Shown piece by piece: positions 49,386 to 58,553 of a stretch of DNA of 64,000 nucleotides. Positions within the stretch are counted from its first letter, which is position 1; each line of letters starts with the position of its first letter. The DNA comes from Haliea sp. Its GTDB lineage: Bacteria > Pseudomonadota > Gammaproteobacteria > Pseudomonadales > Halieaceae. Where the stretch lies: contig NZNC01000001.1 in assembly GCA_002692965.1 (NCBI GenBank), positions 1 through 64,000 on the forward strand. Reading direction: 5' to 3'. The notes beneath the pieces are model-generated. The model searched no databases, was not told where the DNA came from, and saw only the letters and a program-made list of their open reading frames with translations. The position numbers were made by a program, and so were the translations under genes.

Positions 49386-50536
49386 GCCCGGGCCTGCTGC
49401 AGTACCCGCAGCTTTCCTTCCAGGGCGCGCACATCACTGTCCAGGCTGGCGGCCGCCAGGGCGCGCTCCAGCAGTGCCTCGGCGCGGCGGTTGTGCCCCA
49501 GGCGCAGCTCCACCAGAGCGGCCTCCTTGAGCAACTGACTGTCATCCGGGAGCAGTTTCAGTGCCCACTGGTAATGGACAAGGGCAGCCGTCCAGTTTTC
49601 CTGTGCCCCCGCGTGCTGGGCCAGTGAGGCGTGATACCAGGGGCTGCTGTCCCGGTGCTGCCTCAAGGCGTACTCCCAGCGCTGGCGTTCGCTGTCCCGC
49701 CCCTGCCGACTGTAGAGCAACACCAGGTTGTTCATCGCGGAGCGCTCACGGGAATCCAGCTCAAGGGCGCGCAACCAGGCCTCCTCGGCAATATCCTCCC
49801 GCTCCGCGTGCCGGTAAAGCACCCCGACATTCACCCACAGCTGCGCCATGTCCGGCGCAAGGCGCAGGGCACGCAGGGATTCCCGCCAGGCCAAGCCCAT
49901 ATCGCCGGCTTCCATGGCCTCCACGGCCAGGTTGTTGTAGTGCAGCGCCGCCGCCTGGTAGTCGCGCAGCAGGTGGGTACCGGCCACGTCCCCGGGCTGC
50001 AAGGGGTCGATATCGACCATGTAGCGATTGCCATCCGGCAGCCGCACCACCACGTTCACATGCAGCCCGCGGGCAACCCGATCGCCCAGATGTGACCACT
50101 GGGGACGGACCTCGAGCCACTGGAAGCGCGCATCCAGGCCCGCTTCGCGGGCCAGGGCCACGAACAGGTTGGCGTATCCGAGGCAATTGGCAGTGCCGCG
50201 GTGGAACACCTCGCGGGCACTGCCGTCGGCAAAGGGGTCGTACTGGAGGCCGAGGGTTCCCGCGCCGCGCAGCGCCTCGTGCAGGCTGGTCAGACGACGC
50301 TGGGGATGCGCGTCCCGGGGGGCGTAATGGACCAGAAACCGGCGCATCGCCTCATCCAGCCCCAGCAGGTCGGCAGCCGGTTCATCCGCTGCGGCAGATG
50401 CCTCAATGCCCGGCAGGGGCGGCAGGTCACGCACGGCATCGGCAAAGCGTGGCGTGTGGCTGCAGCCCACCACCGTGATCAGCGCCAGGGTGATGATCAG
50501 CCTTGCGACCCGGATACCGCGGAACGGGCTTGTCAT
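49352..50536 (-). CDS. transglutaminase-like TPR lipoprotein
   Basis: A 394-residue lipoprotein: a lipobox TVVGC at about 21-25, a transglutaminase-like domain with Cys in GTANCLGYANLFVALA, His in GLHVNVVV and Asp in YMVDID as a possible triad, then five to six TPR-like helical repeats (about 205-375). This domain order is seen in envelope proteins of proteobacteria. Substrate unknown. A sigma-S-like -10 box lies upstream. ATG 50536 is chosen to begin the signal sequence. Confidence 0.85.
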   Translation of the reverse strand: MTSPFRGIRVARLIITLALITVVGCSHTPRFADAVRDLPPLPGIEASAAADEPAADLLGLDEAMRRFLVHYAPRDAHPQRRLTSLHEALRGAGTLGLQYDPFADGSAREVFHRGTANCLGYANLFVALAREAGLDARFQWLEVRPQWSHLGDRVARGLHVNVVVRLPDGNRYMVDIDPLQPGDVAGTHLLRDYQAAALHYNNLAVEAMEAGDMGLAWRESLRALRLAPDMAQLWVNVGVLYRHAEREDIAEEAWLRALELDSRERSAMNNLVLLYSRQGRDSERQRWEYALRQHRDSSPWYHASLAQHAGAQENWTAALVHYQWALKLLPDDSQLLKEAALVELRLGHNRRAEALLERALAAASLDSDVRALEGKLRVLQQARAQPPERGSTRM

Positions 50537-50565
50537 ACCGGCCCCTCTCCCTTTAGCGTTGGTCA

Positions 50566-50574
50566 AAGTATAGA
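50566..50574 (-). promoter_or_regulatory. sigma-S-like -10 element of the lipoprotein gene
   Basis: Minus-strand TCTATACTT, matching nine positions of KCTAYRCTTAA, inside the dyad GGTC...GACC (50561-50576). No recognisable -35. About 30 bases before the ATG at 50536. Confidence 0.45.
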
Positions 50575-50636
50575 CCGTTCAGCGGCGATCTGCCGTCGCC
50601 CGGCCAGCGTCGTTCAGCGCCGGGATCGCGGTTTTC

Positions 50637-50650
50637 TTGACCCGCATCAA
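50637..50650 (+). promoter_or_regulatory. ANR/FNR-like box
   Basis: TTGACCCGCATCAA, one mismatch from the FNR/ANR consensus TTGAT-N4-ATCAA. It lies 64 bases upstream of the ATG of the 43-aa membrane protein (50715), a distance compatible with activation. Confidence 0.45.
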
Positions 50651-50714
50651 GGCGGAAAGGCCGCGGCTTTTCCACACTGGGAAGTATCGGCAACCCGAAT
50701 CAGGGAGGTTTGAC

Positions 50715-50846
50715 ATGACCCAACACATGCGCCCGGAAGACACCCGGGAAGACGAACGCACCCTCAAGCGCCTGGCGGCAGTCACCGCGGGCTTTCTGGT
50801 AGCGACCGCGGTCATGGCGGTGGTGATCGGCCTGGTAATGGGCTGA
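50715..50846 (+). CDS. 43-residue single-pass membrane protein
   Basis: A tiny protein with a charged N-terminus (MRPEDTREDERTLKRLAA) and one transmembrane helix (about 21-42, rich in Ala/Val/Gly) ending in G. The Shine-Dalgarno AGGGAGG is strong (50702-50708). No family is recognised. An ANR/FNR-like box upstream suggests low-oxygen control. Overlap with other reading frames is absent, which supports it as real. Confidence 0.6.
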   Translation: MTQHMRPEDTREDERTLKRLAAVTAGFLVATAVMAVVIGLVMG

Positions 50847-50848
50847 GT

Positions 50849-51490
50849 TCAGGCCGCCGTATGCAGCCCGCACTCGCGGCCGTCGTGCACCTTGGTGGGA
50901 TCGAAATAGTGACGGCAGCTGGGAAGGTGGTGCTCGGCCATGTAGGCCTCCACGTCGGCCTCCGACCAGTAGAACAAGGGCGCTACCTTGAGAATGCCGC
51001 GGTCATCCAGTGACACGACGTCCAGGGTCTTGCGGTGCTCGGTCTCTTCCCGGCGGATACCGGTGAGCCAGATCTCCGGTTGGAACTCCGCCAGCGCCCG
51101 GGCGAAGGGCTCCAGCTTGACCTGCCGGGTAAACTCCCGGTGGCGCTCTTCGTCGTCCACCGTGGGGATGCCGCCCATGATGGCATTGCGCCGCTCGGAG
51201 GTCATCAGCGGTGAGTAGACATGGATGTTGAGCGCCAGATCCTGGATCAGACGCTCGGCCACCACGTAGGTATCCCGCAGGTTGTAACCGGTATCCACCC
51301 AAATCGTCGGCACGGAGGGATCCACCTGGCTGACCAGATGCAGCATCACGGCGGCATTGCGCCCCATGCTGGTGGTGGCAATGGTGCGGCGGCCCTGGGC
51401 CAGGGCCCAGCTAACCACCTCGCCGGCACTGGCGTGGCGGAGCGCGGCGTTGGCCTTGGCAATATCAATATCCACTACAGATCGCGTCAC
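50849..51490 (-). CDS. cysH: phosphoadenylyl-sulfate reductase
   Basis: A 213-residue assimilatory reductase that reduces PAPS to sulfite with thioredoxin. IWVDTGYNLRDTYVVAE, TGIRREETEHRKTL and the catalytic C-terminal RECGLH are present; the paired Cys motif of Fe-S APS reductases is absent, so PAPS is the likely substrate. It is about 30 residues shorter than E. coli CysH, at the N-terminus. Start is GTG at 51490; GTG 51475 is also possible. Confidence 0.92.
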   Translation of the reverse strand: MTRSVVDIDIAKANAALRHASAGEVVSWALAQGRRTIATTSMGRNAAVMLHLVSQVDPSVPTIWVDTGYNLRDTYVVAERLIQDLALNIHVYSPLMTSERRNAIMGGIPTVDDEERHREFTRQVKLEPFARALAEFQPEIWLTGIRREETEHRKTLDVVSLDDRGILKVAPLFYWSEADVEAYMAEHHLPSCRHYFDPTKVHDGRECGLHTAA

Positions 51491-51703
51491 ACAGAACAGG
51501 ATGAGCGAGGCACTTTAAAGAATCAAAACAGCCTTGCCAAATAACTTACTTGCATATCGTTATGCAGACCCCCCCGGCCCCCGGTGCACCGACATCAGGG
51601 GCTTTGAGCGGATCGGCCAATCGCCCTGACACCCCGGCACCATTGCAGCGCGCCCCGGGCGCGCCAATACTGCGGCAATCCACTGTCAGTCCGGGAGCAC
51701 ACC

Positions 51704-52831
51704 ATGACGCAGACCCTGTCCGAACGCCTGGGTATCGACTACCCCATCTTCGCATTCACCCACTGCCGCGACGTGGTTGTCGCCGTCAGCAAGGCCGGCG
51801 GCATCGGCGTACTCGGCGCAGTGGGCTTCACGCCCGAGCAGCTGAAGGAAGAGCTGGACTGGATCGACGAGCACATCGGCGACCGCCCCTACGGCGTGGA
51901 TATCGTGATCCCCCAGAAGTACGAGGGCATGGGGGACATGAGCCCGGAGGAACTGGAAGCCCAGCTGTGGAAAATGATTCCCCCGGAACATATCGACTTC
52001 GCCCAGAAACTGCTCGCCGACGCCGGCGTGCCGGAATGGCCCGACGGCAGCAAGAGCATGGGTCTGCTGGGCTGGACCGAAGCCACCGCCACGCCGCTGC
52101 TGGAAGAGGCGCTGAAGCGGCCCAAATGCCGTCTGATCGCCAACGCGCTGGGCACCCCGCCCGCGGACAAGATTCGCCGGGTACAGGAATCGGGCCGCCT
52201 GATCGGCGCACTCTGCGGCCGGGTCAAGCAGGCCGTGGCCCACAAGGAGGCCGGGCTCGATTTCGTGGTGGCCCAGGGCGGTGAAGGCGGCGGGCACACC
52301 GGCGACGTCGGCTCGATGGTGTTGTGGCCGCAGATCGTCGATGCCATCGGCGACCTGCCGATGCTGGCCGCCGGGGGCATTGGCAATGGCCGGCAGGTCG
52401 CGGCGGCCATGGCCCTGGGGGCCGCCGGCGTGTGGACCGGCTCACTCTGGCTGACCGTGGAGGAGGCCCACATGGAACCGGCGCAGAAGGCCACCCTGCT
52501 CAAGGCCACCAGCGAAGACACCGTGCGCTCGCGCTCGTGGACCGGCAAGCCCTGCCGCATGCTGCGCAACGAGTGGACCGAGGCCTGGGAGCGCGCGGAC
52601 ACGCCGGAACCGCTGGGCATGCCCCTGCAGGGCATGGTGACCTCGGACGGCATTCGACGCACCGCGGTCTACGCCAGCCACGGCGACTGCCAGAAGGTGG
52701 CCTTCAACCCCTGCGGTCAGGTGATCGGCCAGATCAACGAAGTGGAATCCGTACGCCAAGTGATGTTCCGCCTCCTCGACGAGTACGTCGAGGCAGTGGG
52801 CAAGGCGGGCAGCCTGCTGCCGGAGGTGTAG
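51704..52831 (+). CDS. NAD(P)H-dependent flavin oxidoreductase / nitronate monooxygenase-like
   Basis: A 375-residue FMN TIM-barrel protein of the 2-nitropropane dioxygenase-like family. Motifs are GIDYPIFAF, AQGGEGGGHTGDVGSMVL (phosphate binding) and AAGGIGNGRQVAAAMALGA. Physiological substrate is uncertain; nitronate detoxification and enoyl-type reduction both occur in relatives. The 213-base upstream gap contains no other gene. Confidence 0.9.
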   Translation: MTQTLSERLGIDYPIFAFTHCRDVVVAVSKAGGIGVLGAVGFTPEQLKEELDWIDEHIGDRPYGVDIVIPQKYEGMGDMSPEELEAQLWKMIPPEHIDFAQKLLADAGVPEWPDGSKSMGLLGWTEATATPLLEEALKRPKCRLIANALGTPPADKIRRVQESGRLIGALCGRVKQAVAHKEAGLDFVVAQGGEGGGHTGDVGSMVLWPQIVDAIGDLPMLAAGGIGNGRQVAAAMALGAAGVWTGSLWLTVEEAHMEPAQKATLLKATSEDTVRSRSWTGKPCRMLRNEWTEAWERADTPEPLGMPLQGMVTSDGIRRTAVYASHGDCQKVAFNPCGQVIGQINEVESVRQVMFRLLDEYVEAVGKAGSLLPEV

Positions 52832-52885
52832 ACAGGCCTTGGCAGCCTGCCGGGCCGGCCAGCGGGGCCGCGCCCGGTGCGGAAT

Positions 52886-53668
52886 TCAGCGCGACTCCAG
52901 TTCGTCGTAAAGGTCGAGGAACTGCCCGGTCAGCTTGTGGCTGGGCGCCAGGTCGATCAGCGGGCGGTGCTCCCGGTGGGATTCGCGCATTTTCACCGAG
53001 GCACTCAGGTAGGTGGCACACACCGGGTAGCCCTCCTCCTCGAGCTCGGCCACCAGCTCCCCCGGCAAGCGCGCCTGGCTGTTGAACTGGTTGATCAGGA
53101 TGCCCTCCACCTCCAGGTCCGGATTGTGGTCCTCCTGCAGCTCGGCGATGTTGTCCATCAGCGCATACAGGCTCTGGCGTGCAAAGCTGTCGCAATCAAA
53201 GGGAATCAGTACCGCATCGGCGGCAATCAGCGCCGATTTGGAGAAGAAGTTGAAGTTCGGCGGGGTGTCGATATAGATGCGATCGTAGACCTCATCCAGC
53301 TTTTCCAGGGCGTCGCGCAGCTTGTAGATCTTGTAGCGGGCCTCCAGCTCGCGCTCCAGTTGTGTGAGATAGGGGCTGGAGGGCAGCAGGTAGAGATTTT
53401 CCCAGGGCGTCTCCCAGACAAAGGCATCGGGGTTCTTGCGCATGCGCTTGGAGCCCACCGTCTGCTTGAACAACCCGGCCGCACCCTGGGCCTCGGCGGG
53501 AAAAGCCTCGGCGTCGATCTCGCCCACCAGATAGTGCGTGGTATTGCCCTGCACATCCAGGTCCACCACCAGGGTGCGCAGGCCGCGGGCGGCGCTGATC
53601 GCGGCGAGATTGCAGGTGATGCTGGTCTTGCCCACGCCACCTTTCTGGTTGAATACCACGCGTTTCAT
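52886..53668 (-). CDS. orphan ParA/MinD-like ATPase
   Basis: A 260-residue deviant Walker ATPase: KGGVGKTS at 9-16, VVDLDVQGNTTHY (switch), IDTPPNFNFFSKSAL. There is no parB or parS nearby and it is convergent with the oxidoreductase, so it is not the chromosome-partition ParA of the oriC region. Such orphans position plasmids, protein clusters or envelope machines. Partner unknown. Confidence 0.88.
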   Translation of the reverse strand: MKRVVFNQKGGVGKTSITCNLAAISAARGLRTLVVDLDVQGNTTHYLVGEIDAEAFPAEAQGAAGLFKQTVGSKRMRKNPDAFVWETPWENLYLLPSSPYLTQLERELEARYKIYKLRDALEKLDEVYDRIYIDTPPNFNFFSKSALIAADAVLIPFDCDSFARQSLYALMDNIAELQEDHNPDLEVEGILINQFNSQARLPGELVAELEEEGYPVCATYLSASVKMRESHREHRPLIDLAPSHKLTGQFLDLYDELESR

Positions 53669-53739
53669 GCGGAGACCTCCACCTGTCACAGGGCTGATCA
53701 GTGTAGCCAATGGCCAGGGGCTTGAATAGGCACCCGGAT

Positions 53740-54897
53740 TCAGGCCCAGAGTCGGCGGTAAAGGGCCTCGATCTCCGCCGCGCTGGCAAGCCGCGGGTTA
53801 TTGGCCGGGGAGCCGGATGCCAGGGCCTGCTCGGCCATCAAGGGCAGTGCCTCCCGCCAGTCAGCTTCGGCAATGCCCCAGGCCTCGGGGCCGGGGACCT
53901 CCAGCCTGACGGTGAGGGCCCGCAGGCCGCTGACCAGCCGCTCCACGGCCCGCTCGTCACACTCAGCCGGTGCCGCCAGGCCCAGTGCCCGGGCGCAGTC
54001 GGCGTAGCGCCCTGGCGCCGCAGGCACCGACCAGGCGGTGACCTCGGCCAGCAACATGGCATTGCCCAGGCCGTGGGGCACGTGGAAATGCGCCCCCAAG
54101 GGTCGGCTCATGCCGTGGATCAGGGTCACCGAGGCATTGGCAAAGGCGATGCCGGCCTGCGTCGCGGCCAGCATCATGGCCTCCCGTGCGGCGCAGTTGC
54201 CGGGCTCCCGCCAGGCGGTCTCCAGATAGCGACCGATGGCGGTCAGGGCCGCCAGCGCCAGGCTGTCGGTAAAGGGGTTGGCCTTGCGACTGACATAGGC
54301 CTCCAGGGCGTGGCACAGCGCGTCCAGCCCGGTATCGGCGGTAAGTCGCGGCGGCATGCTCAGGGACAATTCGTAGTCCACCAGGGCCGCCGCAGGCACC
54401 AGGCCCGGCCCCATGCAGAGCATTTTCTCGCCATCCCGGGAATCCGTGATCACGGCGGCTCGCGTCACCTCTGAACCGGTACCCGCGGTGGTGGGGACGG
54501 CAATCACCGGCAGCCCCGGCGGCACGCTGGCGGGCACCCGGTAGTCTCGCATCTCGCCGCCGTGGCGGGCGAGCACGGCAATCGCCTTGGCGGTGTCGAT
54601 GGCGCTGCCGCCGCCGAGCGCGACCAGGCAGTCGTAATCTCCTTCCGCGCAGACCGCCAGCCCCGCGCCGACGCTGTCAGTGGTCGGGTCCGGGACACAG
54701 TCGGCAAACACGCCACAGGGCACCTGCGCCTCCCCCAGGGCGCGCAACAGGGGCTCGTGCAGACCCTGCGCGGCGAGGAAAGGATCGGTCACCAGCAGCG
54801 GCCGGTGCAGCCCCAGCTGGCTCAACGTCTCCAGCAGACGCTCGCGGCAACCGCCGCCGATATGCAGCAGACCGGGCATCAGAACGGTCGCATTCAT
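53740..54897 (-). CDS. iron-containing alcohol dehydrogenase
   Basis: A 385-residue group III alcohol dehydrogenase. NAD-binding GGGSAIDTAKAIA, PTTAGTGSEVTRAAVI, and the iron ligands in DTGLDALCHALEAYVS and the HGMSRPLGAHFHVPHG motif are intact. Substrate unknown. It is the downstream gene of a NUDIX gene with 25 bases between them. Confidence 0.93.
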   Translation of the reverse strand: MNATVLMPGLLHIGGGCRERLLETLSQLGLHRPLLVTDPFLAAQGLHEPLLRALGEAQVPCGVFADCVPDPTTDSVGAGLAVCAEGDYDCLVALGGGSAIDTAKAIAVLARHGGEMRDYRVPASVPPGLPVIAVPTTAGTGSEVTRAAVITDSRDGEKMLCMGPGLVPAAALVDYELSLSMPPRLTADTGLDALCHALEAYVSRKANPFTDSLALAALTAIGRYLETAWREPGNCAAREAMMLAATQAGIAFANASVTLIHGMSRPLGAHFHVPHGLGNAMLLAEVTAWSVPAAPGRYADCARALGLAAPAECDERAVERLVSGLRALTVRLEVPGPEAWGIAEADWREALPLMAEQALASGSPANNPRLASAAEIEALYRRLWA

Positions 54898-54922
54898 GCC
54901 TTGCCTCCCGATGTCTCGCGGC

Positions 54923-55519
54923 TCATCCGCGGGGCTCGCCGGGCTGGCCAGGTGAAACCCGGCGGCTGAGATAAGTGTGCTCGGTCATTTCCGTGTGCCA
55001 GACCTCGAATTCCCCCGATGCCAGATCGTCGTAGGCACGCACAATGACGTCGTTCACCTCCGGATAGGCCACCCGGTCCCAGGGACACTCCTCCCGGGAA
55101 AAGAAGCCGCAGTCCAGGGATTCCACGCCCGGCAGCACGAACTCGGTATCCACCGCCGCCCGGAAGGCGACGTAGACCTGATTGATGAAGGTGATGGTGC
55201 CGGTCATGTAGAGCTGCAGCTGTGAGGCCGGCAGGGCGACGCCGCTCTCCTCGCGCAACTCCCGCGCGGCACCTTCGGCCAGTGTCTCTCCCTGCTCCAG
55301 GAAACCGCCGGGAATGGCCCAGTGCCCCCGCTTCGGCGGCAGCGCGCGCTGCACCCAAAGCAGGCGCTGGCCACAGGCGACAAAACAGGTAACCACGACC
55401 ATGGGAAAATCGTGGTGCAGGCGGCCGCAGCGGGTACACTGCCAGTGGTTGCGCACCTCCCCACCCACGACATGGCGCTTCAGAGTCGCGCCGCACTCCG
55501 GACAATACCTGGTTTTCAA
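54923..55519 (-). CDS. zinc-ribbon NUDIX hydrolase
   Basis: A 198-residue NUDIX enzyme. A zinc ribbon (CPECG...CTRCG, about 6-34) precedes the NUDIX box GGFLEQGETLAEGAARELREES (about 70-91, shown by its G, E, RE and EE residues). NudC-type proteins share this layout. Start is TTG at 55519 with a weak Shine-Dalgarno; no in-frame ATG is nearby. Likely substrate is NADH or a nucleotide diphosphate derivative. Confidence 0.88.
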   Translation of the reverse strand: MKTRYCPECGATLKRHVVGGEVRNHWQCTRCGRLHHDFPMVVVTCFVACGQRLLWVQRALPPKRGHWAIPGGFLEQGETLAEGAARELREESGVALPASQLQLYMTGTITFINQVYVAFRAAVDTEFVLPGVESLDCGFFSREECPWDRVAYPEVNDVIVRAYDDLASGEFEVWHTEMTEHTYLSRRVSPGQPGEPRG

Positions 55520-55623
55520 GCGCCTGGCTCTCCCTGCGCGCCGACTGACTGAATGAACATAGCATTTTGCCGTTTCAAAAGCATTGGCGCTATCCTGTGG
55601 CCTCCAACCCGCAAGGAACGCCC

Positions 55624-56913
55624 ATGAGCCACCGCCTCCCCCGCATCCAGCTACTCCTGACCGGCAACGAACTGATGAGCGGCGACACCATCGATTCCAA
55701 CTCCGCCCTGATCGCCCGGCGCCTGGGCGAACTCGGCCTGCCCGTCGCCCGCAAGGTCACCCTCGGGGACGACGCCGGCGCTCTCGAACGCGAGCTGCGG
55801 GAGATGGCGAACAACGCCGATTTTCTGCTGGTCAACGGTGGCCTCGGTCCCACCGTGGACGACCTCACCGCCGAGATACTGGCGCGGGCGGCCGGCGTGC
55901 CCCTGAGTGAGCATCCGGAAGCGCTGGCGCACCTCGAAACCTGGTGCCAGCGGCGCCAGCTGCCCCTCAACCACGCCAATCGCAAGCAGGCCATGCTGCC
56001 CGCGGGCGCCGATGTGGTGGCCAACCCCATCGGCAGCGCCGTGGGTTTCGCCCTGTCCCTGGGCAGCTGCCGAGTGGTCTGCACACCCGGTGTGCCGGGT
56101 GAGCTCACCGCCATGCTCGACGACATTCTGGTGGACCTGCAGCAGCGCTGGGGGCTCCAGGGCAAACGCCACATACTGCGCCTGCAAACCTTCGGCCTGG
56201 GCGAATCCACGGCCCAGCAAATGATCGCGGATGCCTGCCCCGACTGGCCCCCGGAAGTGGAACTGGGATTTCGCGCCGGCGCGCCGCAGCTGGAGCTCAA
56301 GCTGGCGGTAGACCGCTCGGAGTATCTGCCCCTGCGCCAGCGCTGCCTCGAGCAGCTCGAAAGCCTGTTCGGCGATCACATCATCGGCGAGGGGGACGCC
56401 AGCCTGGCGAGCCGGGTGCTGGAACTCCTGGCCGGCCGCGGCGAGACCCTGACCACGGCGGAATCCTGTACCGGCGGCCGGATCGCCAGCCTGCTGACCC
56501 AGGTGCCGGGCTCCTCCGCGGCCTTCCACGCCGGCTTCGTCACCTATCACAACACAATCAAGCAGCGGGTGCTGGGCGTCAGCGAGGAAAGCCTGCAGCG
56601 CTGGGGCGCCGTCAGCGAGGCGGTGGTTCGGGAAATGGCCCTGGGCGCCCTGGAACGGGCCAGCGCCAACTATGCGATCGCCGTGTCCGGAGTGGCGGGT
56701 CCCGATGGCGGCAGTCCCGACAAACCCGTCGGCACCGTGTGGCTGGCCTGGGGCAGCGCGGACGACCTGAAGACTCGCTGCCTGCACTGGCCGGTGGAAC
56801 GTACCTTGTTCCAGACCATGGTCGCCGCCGCGGGGCTGGACGCCATCCGCCGGATGCTGCTCGGACTGCCCGAGGACTCCCGCTACTTCCGACAGCGGAA
56901 GACCTCCGGCTGA
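55624..56913 (+). CDS. CinA family protein (NMN amidase/ADP-ribose pyrophosphatase type)
   Basis: A 429-residue protein with an N-terminal MoaB-like domain (about 5-175; TGNELMSGDTIDSNS, NGGLGPTVDDLT) and a C-terminal PncC-type nicotinamide-nucleotide amidase domain (about 265-425; TAESCTGGRIAS, HAGFVTYHN, VSGVAGPDGGS). It recycles NMN. The N-terminal NMN/ADP-ribose part is fused, unlike stand-alone PncC. AAGGA precedes the ATG. Confidence 0.92.
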   Translation: MSHRLPRIQLLLTGNELMSGDTIDSNSALIARRLGELGLPVARKVTLGDDAGALERELREMANNADFLLVNGGLGPTVDDLTAEILARAAGVPLSEHPEALAHLETWCQRRQLPLNHANRKQAMLPAGADVVANPIGSAVGFALSLGSCRVVCTPGVPGELTAMLDDILVDLQQRWGLQGKRHILRLQTFGLGESTAQQMIADACPDWPPEVELGFRAGAPQLELKLAVDRSEYLPLRQRCLEQLESLFGDHIIGEGDASLASRVLELLAGRGETLTTAESCTGGRIASLLTQVPGSSAAFHAGFVTYHNTIKQRVLGVSEESLQRWGAVSEAVVREMALGALERASANYAIAVSGVAGPDGGSPDKPVGTVWLAWGSADDLKTRCLHWPVERTLFQTMVAAAGLDAIRRMLLGLPEDSRYFRQRKTSG

Positions 56914-56922
56914 GACTGCTGC

Positions 56923-57369
56923 TCAGTCCGCGGTGGGCGGCGCCTTGTGCCAGACCAGGGTGTGGTAACGGGTGACACCGCGGGCCTGGTCCTTGCCGCT
57001 GAGCACCAGCGTCTGACCGTCCAGCTCCGCGTGTCGCACCTGCTCGGTGCCGGGAAAGTTCGGATTGAGGCTCTGGGTGACGTAGTGGGTGACCACGCCC
57101 TCCCGCACGCGAAAGCGGCCCGCGTAGTGGAAATAGCTGGCGTAGGCGTCCGCCTTGAGCGACTCGGGCACCTTGCGCGGGCTCTCGTTCCCGGGCAAGT
57201 GCGGGCGCTTGCGCCGTGAGATCGAGGCACTCATCCAGCCATCCTCGCTGTACACCAGCAAGCCCAGCGGATCTTCACCAAAGGGCTGGGTGAAGTCCTC
57301 GCGATCCTCGTAGCCGATGCTCCAGGACTCGAGTTGCCAGGCGCCGATCAGGTCGTGCTTGTCGATCAT
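56923..57369 (-). CDS. lipocalin-like domain protein
   Basis: A 148-residue protein of the lipocalin-like family (LIGAWQLESWSI, DPLGLLVYSEDGWMSA, FPGTEQVRHAELDG). No signal peptide. Small-molecule binding is assumed from the fold. It is convergent with the CinA gene, with 9 bases between the stop codons. Confidence 0.82.
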   Translation of the reverse strand: MIDKHDLIGAWQLESWSIGYEDREDFTQPFGEDPLGLLVYSEDGWMSASISRRKRPHLPGNESPRKVPESLKADAYASYFHYAGRFRVREGVVTHYVTQSLNPNFPGTEQVRHAELDGQTLVLSGKDQARGVTRYHTLVWHKAPPTAD

Positions 57370-57392
57370 GGGTGGAAATCTCTCCTTGTCTT

Positions 57393-58031
57393 TCAGGGTT
57401 GCAGGCGTTCGATGCGCCAGCTGCCATTGTCCTCGGCATAATAGCGAAAACGGTCGTGTAGCCGATGGGCTCCACCCTGCCAGAATTCGATGCGTTGGGG
57501 AACGACCCGATAACCGCCCCAGAAATCCGGGACCGGCACCTCGCCGCGGGAAAACTTGTTCTTCAGCGATTGCATCTGTTGCTCCAGCAACGCGCGGGTA
57601 CTGATCCCCCGGCTCTGCCTTGAGGCCCAGGCGGCAAGCTGACTCTCCCGCGGGCGGCTGAGGAAATAGCGCGCCGACTCGGCGGCGGACAGCCGTTCCA
57701 CCCGCCCGCCAATAATGACCTGCCGGTCCAGTGCATTCCAGGGAAACAGCAACGACACCCGCGGGTGCTCCGCCATGTCCCGCGCCTTGTTGCTGCCGTA
57801 GTTGGTATAGAACACGAAGCCGGCGGGGGAGGCTCCCTTGAGCAAGACGATCCGCTGCCAGGGATTCCCCTCGGCATCGACGGTGGCCAGCACCATCGCC
57901 GTGGGATCGCTGATGCCCCCGGTCACGGCCTGCTCCAGCCAGAGTTCGAACTGGGCGACGGGGCAGTCATCCAGCATATGGCGACGCAGGCCACCGGCGA
58001 GATACTCGCGTCGAAATTCCTCGTACTGCAT
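57393..58031 (-). CDS. pdxH: pyridoxamine 5'-phosphate oxidase
   Basis: A 212-residue FMN enzyme making pyridoxal 5'-phosphate. Motifs: [48 protein letters not shown] and [20 protein letters not shown] near the C-terminus. Length matches the family (about 213-218). ATG 58031 is preferred over a longer in-frame reading. Confidence 0.96.
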   Translation of the reverse strand: MQYEEFRREYLAGGLRRHMLDDCPVAQFELWLEQAVTGGISDPTAMVLATVDAEGNPWQRIVLLKGASPAGFVFYTNYGSNKARDMAEHPRVSLLFPWNALDRQVIIGGRVERLSAAESARYFLSRPRESQLAAWASRQSRGISTRALLEQQMQSLKNKFSRGEVPVPDFWGGYRVVPQRIEFWQGGAHRLHDRFRYYAEDNGSWRIERLQP

Positions 58032-58060
58032 GGGGCCCTCCAGAGGCGGCAAAGCGGCCA

Positions 58061-58366
58061 TTATAGGGAATCACTGGAGGTGGGCCAGACCGGCGCCCGC
58101 CGGCCAAAGCCGGGAATCTGCGGGAAGGGGAAAAAAGCCGGCCAGTCTTCGCCCCAGGCCGTCGCCAGCTCGTGGCCGAAGGTCTGCCGGTACTGGGCCG
58201 CCAGGCGAGATTGCAGTTGCTCGGGGCTGGCATGGCCAGCCAGGACGACGGCCTCCATCAAGCCCTCGGCGCGCAGGCGCAGGGTCGGCGGCGCATCCTC
58301 TCCCGCCGCCAGACGACCGTAGATCTCCTTCCAGCGGCCTTCCAGTTCCTCAATCAACGCAGACAT
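58061..58366 (-). CDS. hypothetical protein, 101 residues
   Basis: A short soluble protein ([18 protein letters not shown], later [18 protein letters not shown], ending in a Pro/Ser tail) that I do not recognise. It stands upstream of pdxH on the same strand with 29 bases between, so an operon is likely. No motifs, no signal peptide. Confidence 0.65.
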   Translation of the reverse strand: MSALIEELEGRWKEIYGRLAAGEDAPPTLRLRAEGLMEAVVLAGHASPEQLQSRLAAQYRQTFGHELATAWGEDWPAFFPFPQIPGFGRRAPVWPTSSDSL

Positions 58367-58553
58367 GTGGCAATTCTCCCCAGGCTCGCCCCCTTGGGAC
58401 GCGAAGCTCACCGCCCCCGCAGATCCAGGCGGAAACAGCTCGTGCAGTATGCGCACCGCGGCAAACCCGGTAAAGTCTGACTGCGGCGCCTGCAATCAGC
58501 GGACGCCGTGCCGCTGTGTTTCGCTCGCGCCCACCTCAAGGAGAAAGACCACC

